DNA of 64,000 bases from Mucilaginibacter sp. (GCA_028287895.1 JAQBOV010000018.1:1-64000); one strand, 5' to 3'. Positions 41,799 to 51,617 are shown, counted from the stretch's first letter. Translations and numbers: made by a program. The notes: generated by a model from the letters alone, not told the origin.

Positions 41799-43121
41799 TT
41801 ATTCATGCTCGTCTACCTGCAATGCTAATAATGCTGCTACAACCATCAGGCATCCACCAATTTCAACAGCTAATAACCGGTTATTGTTTAACACATGTGA
41901 CATTAACCAGCCAAAACATAAAGACGCCAGTATTTCAGGTAATACAATAAAGAAGTTAAAAATACCCATATAGATACCCACTTTATTTTCGGGCAAACAG
42001 CCGCCTAACATGGCATAGGGCATGGATAATATACTGGCCCATGCAATTCCAACCCCTGTCATTGATGCATAAAGCATATAAGGATTATGAATAAATCCGA
42101 CCGATATTAAACCGGCCGCCCCGCAAAATAAACATAGCATGTGTGTGTATTTACGACCCAGTTTTGCTGCGATCCACGGCAGAAATAATAATGCAAAAAC
42201 AAAGGTCACCAAATTGTAGTATGACAAGGTCAATCCAGCAAATTCCACTCCATGTGTATACAGCGGATCCTTTTCGCTCACCGCTCCAAAAACGTTCCTG
42301 GCAACCGCCGGTGAATAATAAAACCACATTAAAAACAATCCAGGCCAGGTAAAAAACTGCATCAGGGCCAGTTTCCGCATCCTTTTTGGCATCGTAGCGA
42401 TAGAATGAAGTATTTCTTTTGCGCCGGCGCCGAAACCCTTGTTGGATTCCCTGGCTTTCATGCCTTCGGATATATCAGCAGGTGGATATTCGGTACTCGT
42501 TACCACCGTATAAACTACAGCGCTTATAAATGCAAAAGCCCCGATGTAAAAAGAATAACGAACTGTAGCAGGAATGGTGCCATTAGCATGGCTATTGATA
42601 ACATGAAACCAGTTTGCCATTATCCAGGGCAATGCTGACGCTATAATAGAACCAAGACCTATAAATACGCTTTGCATAGCAAAACCCCTGGTACGTTGCG
42701 TATCAGGCAGTTTATCCGTAACAAATGCTCTGAACGGCTCCATGCTCACATTAATGGAAGTATCCATTATCCATAACAACCCTGCGGCCATCCATAAAGT
42801 GGAAGATTGCGGCATAAAGATCAAACAGATTGAACTTATAATAGCACCAATCAAAAAATAGGGACGACGACGGCCCAGCGTACGATGCCAGGTATGGTCA
42901 CTCATATAACCAACAATTGGCTGTACCAATAATCCGGTTAACGGGGCAGCCAAAAATAACATCGGGATTCTGTCAGGTTTAGCGCCCAGGTATTCATAAA
43001 TGGGGCCCATATTTGCCATTTGCAACGCCCAGCCAAATTGGATGCCCAGGAAACCAAAGCTCATATTCCATATTTGCCAAAAACTAAGCCTTGGTTTATG
43101 GGTGATGCTGATTGTTGTCAT
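41799..43121 (-). CDS. MFS maltose/oligosaccharide transporter (SLC45/GPH-like)
   Basis: 440 residues with twelve membrane helices. The N-terminal FWQIWNMSFGFLGIQFGWAL, LVQPIVGYMSDHTWHRTLGRRRPY loop and later SMPYAMLGGCLPENKVGIYMGIFNFF are typical of SLC45-type sugar symporters. It stands between the GH13 and GH31 genes, so maltose or short maltodextrin is the likely cargo across the inner membrane. Confidence 0.9.
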   Translation of the reverse strand: MTTISITHKPRLSFWQIWNMSFGFLGIQFGWALQMANMGPIYEYLGAKPDRIPMLFLAAPLTGLLVQPIVGYMSDHTWHRTLGRRRPYFLIGAIISSICLIFMPQSSTLWMAAGLLWIMDTSINVSMEPFRAFVTDKLPDTQRTRGFAMQSVFIGLGSIIASALPWIMANWFHVINSHANGTIPATVRYSFYIGAFAFISAVVYTVVTSTEYPPADISEGMKARESNKGFGAGAKEILHSIATMPKRMRKLALMQFFTWPGLFLMWFYYSPAVARNVFGAVSEKDPLYTHGVEFAGLTLSYYNLVTFVFALLFLPWIAAKLGRKYTHMLCLFCGAAGLISVGFIHNPYMLYASMTGVGIAWASILSMPYAMLGGCLPENKVGIYMGIFNFFIVLPEILASLCFGWLMSHVLNNNRLLAVEIGGCLMVVAALLALQVDEHE

Positions 43122-43236
43122 AATTTATTATTGGGTCAATAGTTTATTGGTTTTTGTTTGAACCTCAATTAAAATGAATTTTTAAAGTTTATTGAATTCG
43201 CTAGTTCTTTAATGCTAAAAATTCCGGTTCAGACCA

Positions 43237-44970
43237 TTAAAAGCTTAACAGCATACCGCTTGTTGGCGGTAAGGCGATATCAAGCCCCTTATTTATATCG
43301 TTTGTATTATATTTTGCTCCGCTTAGCAAATCTGTAAATTCCTTATTGCCGCTTAAATGCAATTTATCGATCAAATCGTCCGGAAGCTTTACCTGCAGTT
43401 TACGCTCATTACGATCAAAATTGGTTATTACTAATATACGTTGTTTATCGGTATAACGAAGGAACAGGTATAAATGCTGATCAAAACCTTGTTGGTGCTC
43501 ATTAGCCAGCATCAATTCCCAAAATTCCCCGGTCCTAAGCGCTTCATTACTCCGTACCTGGTTTAGCAGTCTGCTATAAAAATTCCTTAATCTTTTTTGA
43601 CCATCTGATAGCTTACCGCCATCCATTTTACCATCATTCAGCCATTTCTGATGCTCCGGGACGCCCCAGTAGTCAAATATGCTGGTACGCCCGTCATTAT
43701 CGCTGAAACCTGCTGTACCAGCCCCGGCTTCACCAACCTCCTGTCCGAAATAAATCATCACCGGCCCGGTGCTCAAGGCAGCTATAACTATCATTCCAGG
43801 TACTGCCAGCCAGGGGTCCTCTGCAAAATAAGGCGATGCAATGCGTTGTTCATCATGGTTTTCCATAAAACGAAGCATATGCGCATCAATATTTCTGCAA
43901 TCATGGTTCCAAACCTTATTTATATCCCAGGTAGTGGCATGGGCTTCGTTGCGGGTTAAACGTTTGATGGCATCGTATAAACCTACCTTATCATACAAAT
44001 AATCGAATTTGCCGTTAAAAATGTAGTCATGATACTTGTAGGCATTATATGCTTCCCCAATAAAAATGAGCTGAGGATGCTCTGCCTTTAATTTGGGAAT
44101 TATCCAGCCCCAAAACTCAAAGGGTATCATCTCTACCATATCGCAGCGAAAACCATCCACGCCCTTTTCGCTCCAGAAATGCAAAATGTCATACATTTTA
44201 TTCCACAGCGGAGGAATAGGATCGAAATGTGCATGGTGGCCATTGATATAATCCAAACCGTAATTTAGTTTTACCGTTTCGAACCAGTCATCAATAGAGG
44301 GCCATGGACTAAATATATCATTGCCGGTTGCTTTTGCAGGATTCTCATCAAACTTTCCATCCTTTAAAGGACTCTGCAATTCATCGCCCCCCGGGTTGTA
44401 GCCTTTGGGAACTTCAAAAGATTGTCCCGGGGTATAGTAAAAATCATTTTTAGGGTCGAATGCTTTGCTTTTGTCGTCATCCTGTCCAAAATCGCGGATA
44501 CCTTCGGGTTTTGCATCCGAAGCATAGGTGCGGGCCACATGATTGGGCACAAAATCCATCAGCACTTTCAACCCGTTTTGATGGGTACGGTTGATCAGCG
44601 CCTGGTATTCGCCCATCCTGTTTTTTACGTCAACAGCCAGGTCGGGATCAACATCATAATAATCTTTTACGGCATAGGGTGAGCCTGCACGGCCCTTAAC
44701 CACATCCGGATCATCAGGTTGAATACCATATTGGGAATAATCAGTCATCGTTGCATGCTCGATCACACCGGTGAACCAAACATGCGTAAAACCCATTTTT
44801 TTTATCTCCTGCAGAGCCCGTTCGTTAATATCATTGAATTTACCGGCGCCATTTTCTTCAATAGATCCGTTGGTTTTGTTTACCTGTTTGGTATTCCCAT
44901 ACAGGCGGGGCAGTAACTGGTATATGGTTAGTTTATGATCAGATTGGGATGATTCCATTTTATAGCTCAT
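43237..44970 (-). CDS. Cytoplasmic GH13 alpha-amylase-family enzyme
   Basis: 577 residues from ATG 44970, whose ATGA overlaps the upstream TGA; the frame extends to 45036 but would then sit inside the upstream gene. GH13 motifs: DFVPNHVAR, GFRCDMVEMIP (nucleophile Asp), FIGEAYN (Glu) and MENHDEQR (Asp). An inserted Asp/Lys-rich loop (RDFGQDDDKSKAFDPKNDFY) is present. No signal peptide. It probably acts on imported maltodextrins. Translationally coupled to the SRPBCC membrane protein gene. Confidence 0.9.
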   Translation of the reverse strand: MSYKMESSQSDHKLTIYQLLPRLYGNTKQVNKTNGSIEENGAGKFNDINERALQEIKKMGFTHVWFTGVIEHATMTDYSQYGIQPDDPDVVKGRAGSPYAVKDYYDVDPDLAVDVKNRMGEYQALINRTHQNGLKVLMDFVPNHVARTYASDAKPEGIRDFGQDDDKSKAFDPKNDFYYTPGQSFEVPKGYNPGGDELQSPLKDGKFDENPAKATGNDIFSPWPSIDDWFETVKLNYGLDYINGHHAHFDPIPPLWNKMYDILHFWSEKGVDGFRCDMVEMIPFEFWGWIIPKLKAEHPQLIFIGEAYNAYKYHDYIFNGKFDYLYDKVGLYDAIKRLTRNEAHATTWDINKVWNHDCRNIDAHMLRFMENHDEQRIASPYFAEDPWLAVPGMIVIAALSTGPVMIYFGQEVGEAGAGTAGFSDNDGRTSIFDYWGVPEHQKWLNDGKMDGGKLSDGQKRLRNFYSRLLNQVRSNEALRTGEFWELMLANEHQQGFDQHLYLFLRYTDKQRILVITNFDRNERKLQVKLPDDLIDKLHLSGNKEFTDLLSGAKYNTNDINKGLDIALPPTSGMLLSF

Positions 44971-45926
44971 ATTTGCCCTTCGGCACGGTTCTTTATCACT
45001 TTCAATATATTTTGCTGTATGTCCTCCATAACCCATCCCGCCCAGATACTGGCATAGAAATTAAAAGTTGTATTCAATTTAAAATTACTGAATAAATGCA
45101 GGCGATATGTTTGAGCATTGATCTTTTCAAGTTGATAAGTGCCATTTAACACATCAAAAAATTCACCGCCAACTACAATATGTTTATCCATTGTTGTTAA
45201 TGGAATCTCATAGGGATTGGCATGAATGGTAAAAACCATCAGTTTATAAGGTTCGTAAGCAGTAACCTGTTCATGAAAAATTAATCCTTTATCAAAAATA
45301 GCTTCACGCTTACCACCAACAGTATCTTTGTCTAACTCGGCACGTATCGGTCTGGGAAATCCCAGAAAACGCGTAAGAGAAGCACTATCCTGGCTTTGGG
45401 GAATTGCTCTTACCCGGGTAACATTCTTCCAGATTTCCTCTTTGGTAGCATGAATATCTATTTCGGTATAAGCCCTATAACGACCCGGAATAGCGCCTAT
45501 AAATTTCTCTATTGGTGCCATAAACAAAGGCAGCATCATTACTATAAAAACATACGTCTTATTTACTCCTTTTATCTTGTAATGCCTTGCCATTAAACCA
45601 CCCAAACCTGCTACGACTAAAAATATTGGCATAATCATCAACCAGCATGCCCAACCTTCTATACTGAAAAAAATCGTCAGGCAGAAAAAAGCAAAAATTG
45701 GTATAAAAGGAATAAAAAAGGCCGCCGCTCGTTTTTTAACAGTTTCAATGGAACATATATAAACTGTAATATAACCGACTAAAAAGGGCAACCCAACTAT
45801 AAAGCTGAGCGTCATTAAACTAAACAAGCTACCCCCTAAGTTACGACTTGTAAAAATACAATACATGAGGAATGCTAAAGCACAAGCTCCCGTAATCGCT
45901 AAAAAAAAACGCTCTCTTTTATTCAT
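44967..45926 (-). CDS. Membrane-anchored SRPBCC (START-like) protein
   Basis: 319 residues. Four or five membrane helices in the first half (about 8-25, 33-55, 67-88, 92-112, 122-142), then a soluble SRPBCC/polyketide-cyclase-like domain (about 150-315: TEIDIHATKEEIWKNVTRVR, YEPYKLMVFTIHA, GTYQLEKINAQTYRLHLFSN). SRPBCC domains bind hydrophobic ligands. It lies five bases after the maltose phosphorylase gene and overlaps the GH13 gene by four bases, so it is an integral part of the maltose operon although the family has no known link to maltose. Confidence 0.8.
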   Translation of the reverse strand: MNKRERFFLAITGACALAFLMYCIFTSRNLGGSLFSLMTLSFIVGLPFLVGYITVYICSIETVKKRAAAFFIPFIPIFAFFCLTIFFSIEGWACWLMIMPIFLVVAGLGGLMARHYKIKGVNKTYVFIVMMLPLFMAPIEKFIGAIPGRYRAYTEIDIHATKEEIWKNVTRVRAIPQSQDSASLTRFLGFPRPIRAELDKDTVGGKREAIFDKGLIFHEQVTAYEPYKLMVFTIHANPYEIPLTTMDKHIVVGGEFFDVLNGTYQLEKINAQTYRLHLFSNFKLNTTFNFYASIWAGWVMEDIQQNILKVIKNRAEGQI

Positions 45927-45931
45927 ATTGC

Positions 45932-48241
45932 TTATCCTTCAACAAGCAGTTCATTATTGGCTTTTATCAGCTGATCTTTACCATAAACCACTACACTTAC
46001 TTCGTTACCTGATAAATTTTTGATCTGCACACAATCCTTACTCACTTTAATATTCAGCAAGGCTCCCCTAAAACCAACATGAAATGAAAATGACTGCCAT
46101 TTCGCAGGCAGGAAAGGCTGAAACGATAGCTTTCCGTCACGCACACGCATACCGCCAAAGCCTTCAACTACGGACATCCATGTTCCTGCCATTGAGGTAA
46201 TATGACAGCCATCTTCGGTATCATTGTTATAATCATCCAGGTCGAGACGCGAAGTACGCAGGTAAAATTCATACGCACGCGCCTGGTCTCCTAACCTGGC
46301 TGCTATAATAGCATGCACACATGGTGATAAGGACGATTCATGTACCGTACGGGGCTCGTAAAAATCATAATTGCGACGGATGGTGTCAAGATCATACTGA
46401 TCCTCAAAAAAATAAAGCCCCTGCAATACATCAGCCTGTTTGATATAGCATGAGCGCAATATCCTGTCCCAGCTCCATTTTTGGTTGATAGGACGTTCAC
46501 TTGCCGGGAGGTCTTTTACCAGAATTTGTTCCTTGTCCAGGTATCCGTCCTGCTGTAAAAATACCTGGTGTTTCTCATCATAAGGGTAATACATTTTTTC
46601 AATGATGTCTTGGAATTTCGCGGTTTCCTTTTCCTTGTCAAAACGTATTTTATTTACTAAAGCTTCGTATTTTCCTTTTTCTGTGGTTTTTACTTTTTCG
46701 GCAACTCCAATGGTATATTGCAAACACCAGGTCGCTATAGTGCTGGTATACCAGTTATTGTTTACGTTGTTCTCATACTCGTTCGGACCGGTTACACCCA
46801 GCATTACATATTGCTGCTTATCATCTGACCAGTTCACCCTCTGAGACCAGAAACGTGCTATGGCGATCAGCACTTCAAGCCCGTAATCGGCTAAATATTG
46901 TTCATCTCCGGTGTAACGCACATAGTTGTATATGGCATAAGCGATAGCGCCATTACGGTGTATCTCCTCAAAGGTGATCTCCCATTCATTATGGCATTCC
47001 GCACCATCCATGGTAACCATCGGGTATAATGCCGCGCCGTCTTTAAAACCGAGCAGTTTGGCATTATCTATGGCTTTGTCCAGCTGCTTGTAACGGTATA
47101 ACAGCAAATTCCGGGTTACTTTCGGATCGGCTGTAGCCAGATAAAATGGCACACAATAAGCCTCGGTATCCCAATAAGTTGAACCGCCGTATTTTTCACC
47201 TGTAAACCCTTTTGGGCCGATGTTCAGGCGGTCATCCTCTCCGGTATAGGTTTGATTCAGCTGAAAGATATTGAAACGTATACCCTGCTGGGCCGATGCA
47301 TCGCCTTCGATAATAATATCGTTATGCTGCCACTTTTTTGCCCAGGCTGCTGCCTGTTCAGCCAGCATGGTCTTGAAACCCTTTTCGCTGATGTGCAACA
47401 GGGTCGCCTTTAGATTATCTTCCAGTTCTGCGGCGGCATAATTTTGTGATGACAGGTTTGCGGCGTATTTATAAATGACGACAGGCTGACCCTGTACAGC
47501 ATCGATCTCTGCTTTTAAAGCAACAAATTTATCTTTTTCAACAGGCTGAGCTTTTAGTGCGATCGGCTGACCGTTTTGTTCCATAGCTATCCGCATACCG
47601 GTAGCAACCTCAAAGCCAGTCTTTTTAGTGCGCAATTGCACCCAGGCTCCATCTTCCCATATTCCCTTTTTTACCTCATCCCAAAATTTTTCATCGTAGT
47701 TGGAATCTTTATTCACCACATCACCATTTATGAACGGGATCATGGTAATGGTACCGCTAAAATTTAAAGGAGTAATGGTGTATCCGATAGCACCCGTTTC
47801 ATCATCAGCTATGCTGCAAAAACGAATTGCTTCAACTTCGACTTCTTTATCATTGGCTGTCTTAGCGCGAAAGGTTCTTTTCAAATAACCTTCCTTCATA
47901 TTCAGTTCGCGTTTGAATGCACTTACTTCGCATTTGGCCAAATCCAATTGTTCATTACCGATAAGGATATCAATTCCAATCCAGTTAGCCGCATTAATTA
48001 CTTTGGCAAAATATTCGGGGTAACCATTCTTCCACCATCCTACACGGGTTTTGTCCGGGTAATACACACCTGCAACATAGTTTCCCGATAGTGTCTGACC
48101 GCTGTATGCTTCCTCAAAATTGGCGCGCTGGCCCATCCGACCATTGCCCAGGCTAAAAATACTTTCGGCTATTGTATTATAACCCGGATCAAATCCTTCT
48201 TCTATAATCTTCCACTGATCAACTTTAATATAGTCCTTCAT
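45932..48241 (-). CDS. GH65 maltose phosphorylase
   Basis: 769 residues from ATG 48241 (MKDYIKVDQWKIIEEGFDP), preferred over the in-frame ATG at 48256. GH65 motifs: YWDTEAYCVPFYL, the acid Glu488 in GVTGPNEYENNVNNNWYTS, KWSWDRILRSCYIKQADVLQ, and HESSLSPCVH; the NEYEN context matches maltose phosphorylase rather than trehalose or kojibiose phosphorylase. It splits maltose with phosphate to glucose and beta-glucose 1-phosphate, which the PgmB encoded upstream converts to glucose 6-phosphate. Confidence 0.92.
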   Translation of the reverse strand: MKDYIKVDQWKIIEEGFDPGYNTIAESIFSLGNGRMGQRANFEEAYSGQTLSGNYVAGVYYPDKTRVGWWKNGYPEYFAKVINAANWIGIDILIGNEQLDLAKCEVSAFKRELNMKEGYLKRTFRAKTANDKEVEVEAIRFCSIADDETGAIGYTITPLNFSGTITMIPFINGDVVNKDSNYDEKFWDEVKKGIWEDGAWVQLRTKKTGFEVATGMRIAMEQNGQPIALKAQPVEKDKFVALKAEIDAVQGQPVVIYKYAANLSSQNYAAAELEDNLKATLLHISEKGFKTMLAEQAAAWAKKWQHNDIIIEGDASAQQGIRFNIFQLNQTYTGEDDRLNIGPKGFTGEKYGGSTYWDTEAYCVPFYLATADPKVTRNLLLYRYKQLDKAIDNAKLLGFKDGAALYPMVTMDGAECHNEWEITFEEIHRNGAIAYAIYNYVRYTGDEQYLADYGLEVLIAIARFWSQRVNWSDDKQQYVMLGVTGPNEYENNVNNNWYTSTIATWCLQYTIGVAEKVKTTEKGKYEALVNKIRFDKEKETAKFQDIIEKMYYPYDEKHQVFLQQDGYLDKEQILVKDLPASERPINQKWSWDRILRSCYIKQADVLQGLYFFEDQYDLDTIRRNYDFYEPRTVHESSLSPCVHAIIAARLGDQARAYEFYLRTSRLDLDDYNNDTEDGCHITSMAGTWMSVVEGFGGMRVRDGKLSFQPFLPAKWQSFSFHVGFRGALLNIKVSKDCVQIKNLSGNEVSVVVYGKDQLIKANNELLVEG

Positions 48242-48255
48242 GTATATTGTTATCA

Positions 48256-48356
48256 TGTATTAGGTGTCATTGCCAGGCTGTCAGGCAATCGCTTGCTCGA
48301 GAACCTATCTGCGTAATAGTACGATTGCCAGGCTGCCGCTCGCAATGACCCAGCTT
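48256..48356. repeat. Intergenic palindromic repeat (GTCATTGC type)
   Basis: GTCATTGCCAGGCTGTCAG ... CAATCG on the left and CGATTGCCAGGCTGCC ... GCAATGAC on the right form a long imperfect palindrome. It sits in the operon between pgmB and the maltose phosphorylase gene. A related element lies at 58096-58195. Confidence 0.65.
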
Positions 48357-49007
48357 TTATAGGTTATTTAATTTCTCCAAACTCATTTTATCCAGGCCGC
48401 TCAGCACCAAATGGGCCCCTGCCAGCACTTGCGGCGAGCCGATACCTACTACTTTCATCCCCCCTGCTAGGGCGGCCTGGACACCGGCTATGGCATCTTC
48501 AAATACCACACAGACGGCCGGGGCTACATTTAGTGCTTGGGCACCTTTTAAAAACACTTCCGGATCAGGTTTTGGCTTGCTCACTTTATTGCCATCGATC
48601 ACCACGTTAAAGAAATGCGCTATGGCAGTTTTTTCAAGAATCGTCACCGAGTTTTTGCTTGCCGAACCCAATGCGGTTTTTATACCAGCATTGATACACG
48701 ATTCCAGGAACTCCCTGGCTCCGGGTAACACCTCCTCCGGTGTCATATGGCTGATCATTTCCACATACCAGTTATTTTTTCGTGTGGCCAACGCCTCCTT
48801 TTCAGCATCGGTTTTGCTTACATCCCCCCATTGCAATATCAATTCGAGCGAACGCGTACGGCTTACTCCTTTTAATTTTTCGTTATCTTCCTCAGTAAAA
48901 TCAAATCCTAATTCATTTGCTAATCTTTTCCATGCCTTGTAGTGATAAACCGCGGTATCCACAATCACTCCGTCAAGGTCAAAAATGCATGCTTTTATAG
49001 TACTCAT
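48357..49007 (-). CDS. pgmB: Beta-phosphoglucomutase
   Basis: 216 residues, HAD family. Nucleophile Asp10 and acid/base Asp12 in FDLDGVIVDTA, cap domain with KLKGVSRTRSLELIL, Ser in ALGSASKNS, and Lys/Asp in KPKPDPEVF and FEDAIAGVQA. Converts beta-glucose 1-phosphate to glucose 6-phosphate, completing maltose phosphorolysis with the downstream GH65 enzyme. Confidence 0.95.
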   Translation of the reverse strand: MSTIKACIFDLDGVIVDTAVYHYKAWKRLANELGFDFTEEDNEKLKGVSRTRSLELILQWGDVSKTDAEKEALATRKNNWYVEMISHMTPEEVLPGAREFLESCINAGIKTALGSASKNSVTILEKTAIAHFFNVVIDGNKVSKPKPDPEVFLKGAQALNVAPAVCVVFEDAIAGVQAALAGGMKVVGIGSPQVLAGAHLVLSGLDKMSLEKLNNL

Positions 49008-49080
49008 TCTATTATTACAGGCCAGTCAGTTTAATTTAAACACTGACTGACCGATGTTTAAATATATATTTTTAATATGA

Positions 49081-50940
49081 TCAATGCGTGTTATTTGGTA
49101 ATAATTCCAAAACTAAGGTCGCTTTTTTTGGAATGGTCAATTTTGACAGCTCAACGACATCATCAGTAATTACATTCCTGGCTTTCAATGTACCGTTAAT
49201 CCGTTCGCTATAGCGTTCCGTAGTAATGCTTTGGTCCTGTTCACGACTATTATAAACCACCATTACCGTTTTCTGTTTATCATACCTGAAGTACAAATAA
49301 ACACCATCTTCGGGGATATACTGCATCATTTTTCCGGTCTGCAATGCCGGGGTATTTTTGCGGTAATTAGCCAGCGTGCGTACATAATTAAACGCATCAT
49401 TTTCCTTTTTGCTTCTTCCTGCTGCAGTAAATTTATTATCCTTATCTCCCGGCCATCCGCCGGGGAAATCCTCACGCACCAAACCATCAGGATTTGAATA
49501 GTTCTTCATTAGTATTTCATCGCCATAGTACATCTGCGGCACACCACGCATGGTCATTAACATCGCCATTCCTGACTTGTATTTGGTGATATCCTCGCCA
49601 ACCACCGACAGAAAGCGACTCATATCATGATTATCAAGAAAGATGGTATTTTTTGCAGCATCCTGATATAAAAAGTCCTGCGCCAAAACAGAATATAAGC
49701 GATTGACACCCTCTGTCCCTTCCTTAGCATTCAATGCATCATAAATCGCTTCTTTAAGCACGCCATCGGTAACACCCGGCAGATGTGTATCCAGTCCACG
49801 GTTTACCGTATTGCCTTCCGTAAAGAAAGCCTGGTTAGCTGCAGACCATACCAGCGTTTCTCCGAATATGGATAAATGGGGAAATTCAGTTCTCACTTTT
49901 TTGGCCCAATCAGCCATATATGCCGGATCATTATAGGGATAAGTATCCAAACGGAAACCGTCAACACCGGAATATTCCACCCACCAGATATGGTTCTGCG
50001 TCAGGAAATTTTGCAAATAAGGATTATTCTCATTCATATCGGCCATGCGATGATCAAACCAGCCATCGAGCATTTGCTTGCGGTCAGATAATGAAGCATG
50101 AGGGTCCATTACTGCAGCATCCCTGAAGTTTGATTTCGTATATTTCGGCCATTGGTGCACCCAGCTTTTCATCGGCATATCCTGCAGGGTATAACCCTCT
50201 GTTCCGGCATGATTGTGTACCAGGTCCATCACCACTTTCAGGCCCATAGCATGACACTTGTCAACAAATTGTTTATATAACTCATTTGAGCCATAACGTG
50301 GATCGATCTTATAGTGGTCGGTAATTGCATAGCCGTGGTAAGAGGCTTGCGGCTCGTCATTCTCGACAGCAGGAGTTAGCCAGACGGCTGTAACGCCCAG
50401 GTCTTTTAAATAATCAAGATGATCCATGATACCTTTCAGGTCGCCGCCGTGGCGACTGAACATTTTACTGCGGTCAACTGCTGTCTCGCGCATGCCAGTA
50501 ACGGAATCATTTTTAAGATCACCATTCGAGAAACGGTCGGGCATGATCAGGTAGATCAGGTCCCTGTTGGTCACACCCTGTGCCCTAACCGGCGACTTGT
50601 CACGTTTTTTGAGCGTATATCGATAAGTTAACGTCTTTTCGCCCGCTTTGCTGAAATTTATCGGGAACGTTCCCGGAGATGCAGATGAAAAAATGTGCAA
50701 ATCGACAAATAAATAATTCGGATTTTCAACTTTGTGAACGGCAATAAGCTTCACACCGGGGTAGTTTAGCTGCACATTTGCCGAGGCAATATTGTTGCCA
50801 TGAACGATCAGCTGTAGGTTGGGATTACTCATACCAACCCACCAAAACATGGGCTCCACGCGCTCCAGGGCAGGAATTTGTGCGGACACTCCCAAGGCCA
50901 TAAGCAGGCAGCAAGCAGTAAAAAATAAAGTTTTTTTCAT
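49081..50940 (-). CDS. Secreted GH13 neopullulanase/cyclomaltodextrinase-like enzyme (SusA-like)
   Basis: 619 residues from ATG 50940 (MKKTLFFTACCLLMALGVSAQ), giving a standard signal peptide; the frame start at 50973 is too far upstream. N-terminal Ig-like cyclomaltodextrinase domain (VEPMFWWVGMSNPNLQLIVHG), then the GH13 barrel with DLVHNHAG, GFRLDTYPY (nucleophile), FGETLVW and FLDNHDMSRF. It would degrade alpha-glucans in the periplasm, the first step of the cluster. First gene of the minus-strand maltodextrin run; divergent from the MarR gene. Confidence 0.93.
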   Translation of the reverse strand: MKKTLFFTACCLLMALGVSAQIPALERVEPMFWWVGMSNPNLQLIVHGNNIASANVQLNYPGVKLIAVHKVENPNYLFVDLHIFSSASPGTFPINFSKAGEKTLTYRYTLKKRDKSPVRAQGVTNRDLIYLIMPDRFSNGDLKNDSVTGMRETAVDRSKMFSRHGGDLKGIMDHLDYLKDLGVTAVWLTPAVENDEPQASYHGYAITDHYKIDPRYGSNELYKQFVDKCHAMGLKVVMDLVHNHAGTEGYTLQDMPMKSWVHQWPKYTKSNFRDAAVMDPHASLSDRKQMLDGWFDHRMADMNENNPYLQNFLTQNHIWWVEYSGVDGFRLDTYPYNDPAYMADWAKKVRTEFPHLSIFGETLVWSAANQAFFTEGNTVNRGLDTHLPGVTDGVLKEAIYDALNAKEGTEGVNRLYSVLAQDFLYQDAAKNTIFLDNHDMSRFLSVVGEDITKYKSGMAMLMTMRGVPQMYYGDEILMKNYSNPDGLVREDFPGGWPGDKDNKFTAAGRSKKENDAFNYVRTLANYRKNTPALQTGKMMQYIPEDGVYLYFRYDKQKTVMVVYNSREQDQSITTERYSERINGTLKARNVITDDVVELSKLTIPKKATLVLELLPNNTH

Positions 50941-51160
50941 ATCGGGTTCATTCAGGATTAATTGGGCGGCCATGAGATTATCGCCTAACCGCGTTTCAAA
51001 TTTAATATAAAAATGACTTGTTGTAAGAAAAAGTGAAAATGTTTGGGCTAAATGAAAGCCGGAAATATGAATAACTTTTTAATTAATAGGAAGGATTGTA
51101 ATAGCCGGGTCAAAACAAAAATACGATGAGCCGATCAAATCAAATAAATAAAAACATTTA

Positions 51161-51168
51161 TATATTTG
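51161..51168 (+). promoter_or_regulatory. TAnnTTTG -7 box of the MarR gene
   Basis: TATATTTG, perfect consensus, 17 bases before the ATG at 51186. The predicted start falls in the palindrome 51173-51185. Confidence 0.55.
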
Positions 51169-51172
51169 TCGC

Positions 51173-51185
51173 ACTAATTATTAGT
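51173..51185. promoter_or_regulatory. Palindrome abutting the MarR start codon
   Basis: ACTAAT-T-ATTAGT, perfect 6-bp arms, ending on the base before the ATG and lying right after the -7 box. Position and symmetry fit a MarR operator for autorepression. Confidence 0.6.
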
Positions 51186-51617
51186 ATGACAATAAAAAAA
51201 TTCGACAGCTATTCATACTTGCTTGATCGTACCGCACGAAGAGTAAAACAATATGCACAGCAACGATTTTCAGCAGGGGATTTTAATATCACTGTTGACC
51301 AATGGCTGATACTTAAGAACCTCGATAACGACCGCTATCTGAAACAAACTGAACTGGCAGAGCTGACGGGCAAAGACACTCCCACGCTAACACGCATAGT
51401 CGACCTGCTGTGTAAAAAAGGATTAACCGGACGCCTGATGCACAAAACCGACAGGCGCAGTTTTACAGTTCATTTAACTGAAAACGGCAAGCGCCTGTTG
51501 AGTGAGCTATCACCAAAAGTTGACGACATACGAATGAAGGCATGGGAAGGCTTAAGTGAAGCTGACTATGATGATTTAAAAAGAATATTAAATAAGATCT
51601 ATCAGAATTTAGAATGA
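51186..51617 (+). CDS. MarR-family transcriptional regulator
   Basis: 143 residues from ATG 51186; the frame start at 51126 would place the promoter inside the gene. Winged-helix MarR domain: TVDQWLILKNLDNDRYLKQTELAELTGKDTPTLTRIVDLLCKKGLTGR (recognition helix) and a wing MHKTDRRSFTVHLTENGK. The genes for a ferredoxin reductase and ferredoxin follow and may be its targets, together with itself. Confidence 0.92.
   Translation: MTIKKFDSYSYLLDRTARRVKQYAQQRFSAGDFNITVDQWLILKNLDNDRYLKQTELAELTGKDTPTLTRIVDLLCKKGLTGRLMHKTDRRSFTVHLTENGKRLLSELSPKVDDIRMKAWEGLSEADYDDLKRILNKIYQNLE

Noticed and set aside
44971..45036. Longer start of the cytoplasmic GH13 gene
   Set aside because: It would overlap the SRPBCC gene by 70 bases; the ATGA overlap start at 44970 is the usual coupled arrangement.
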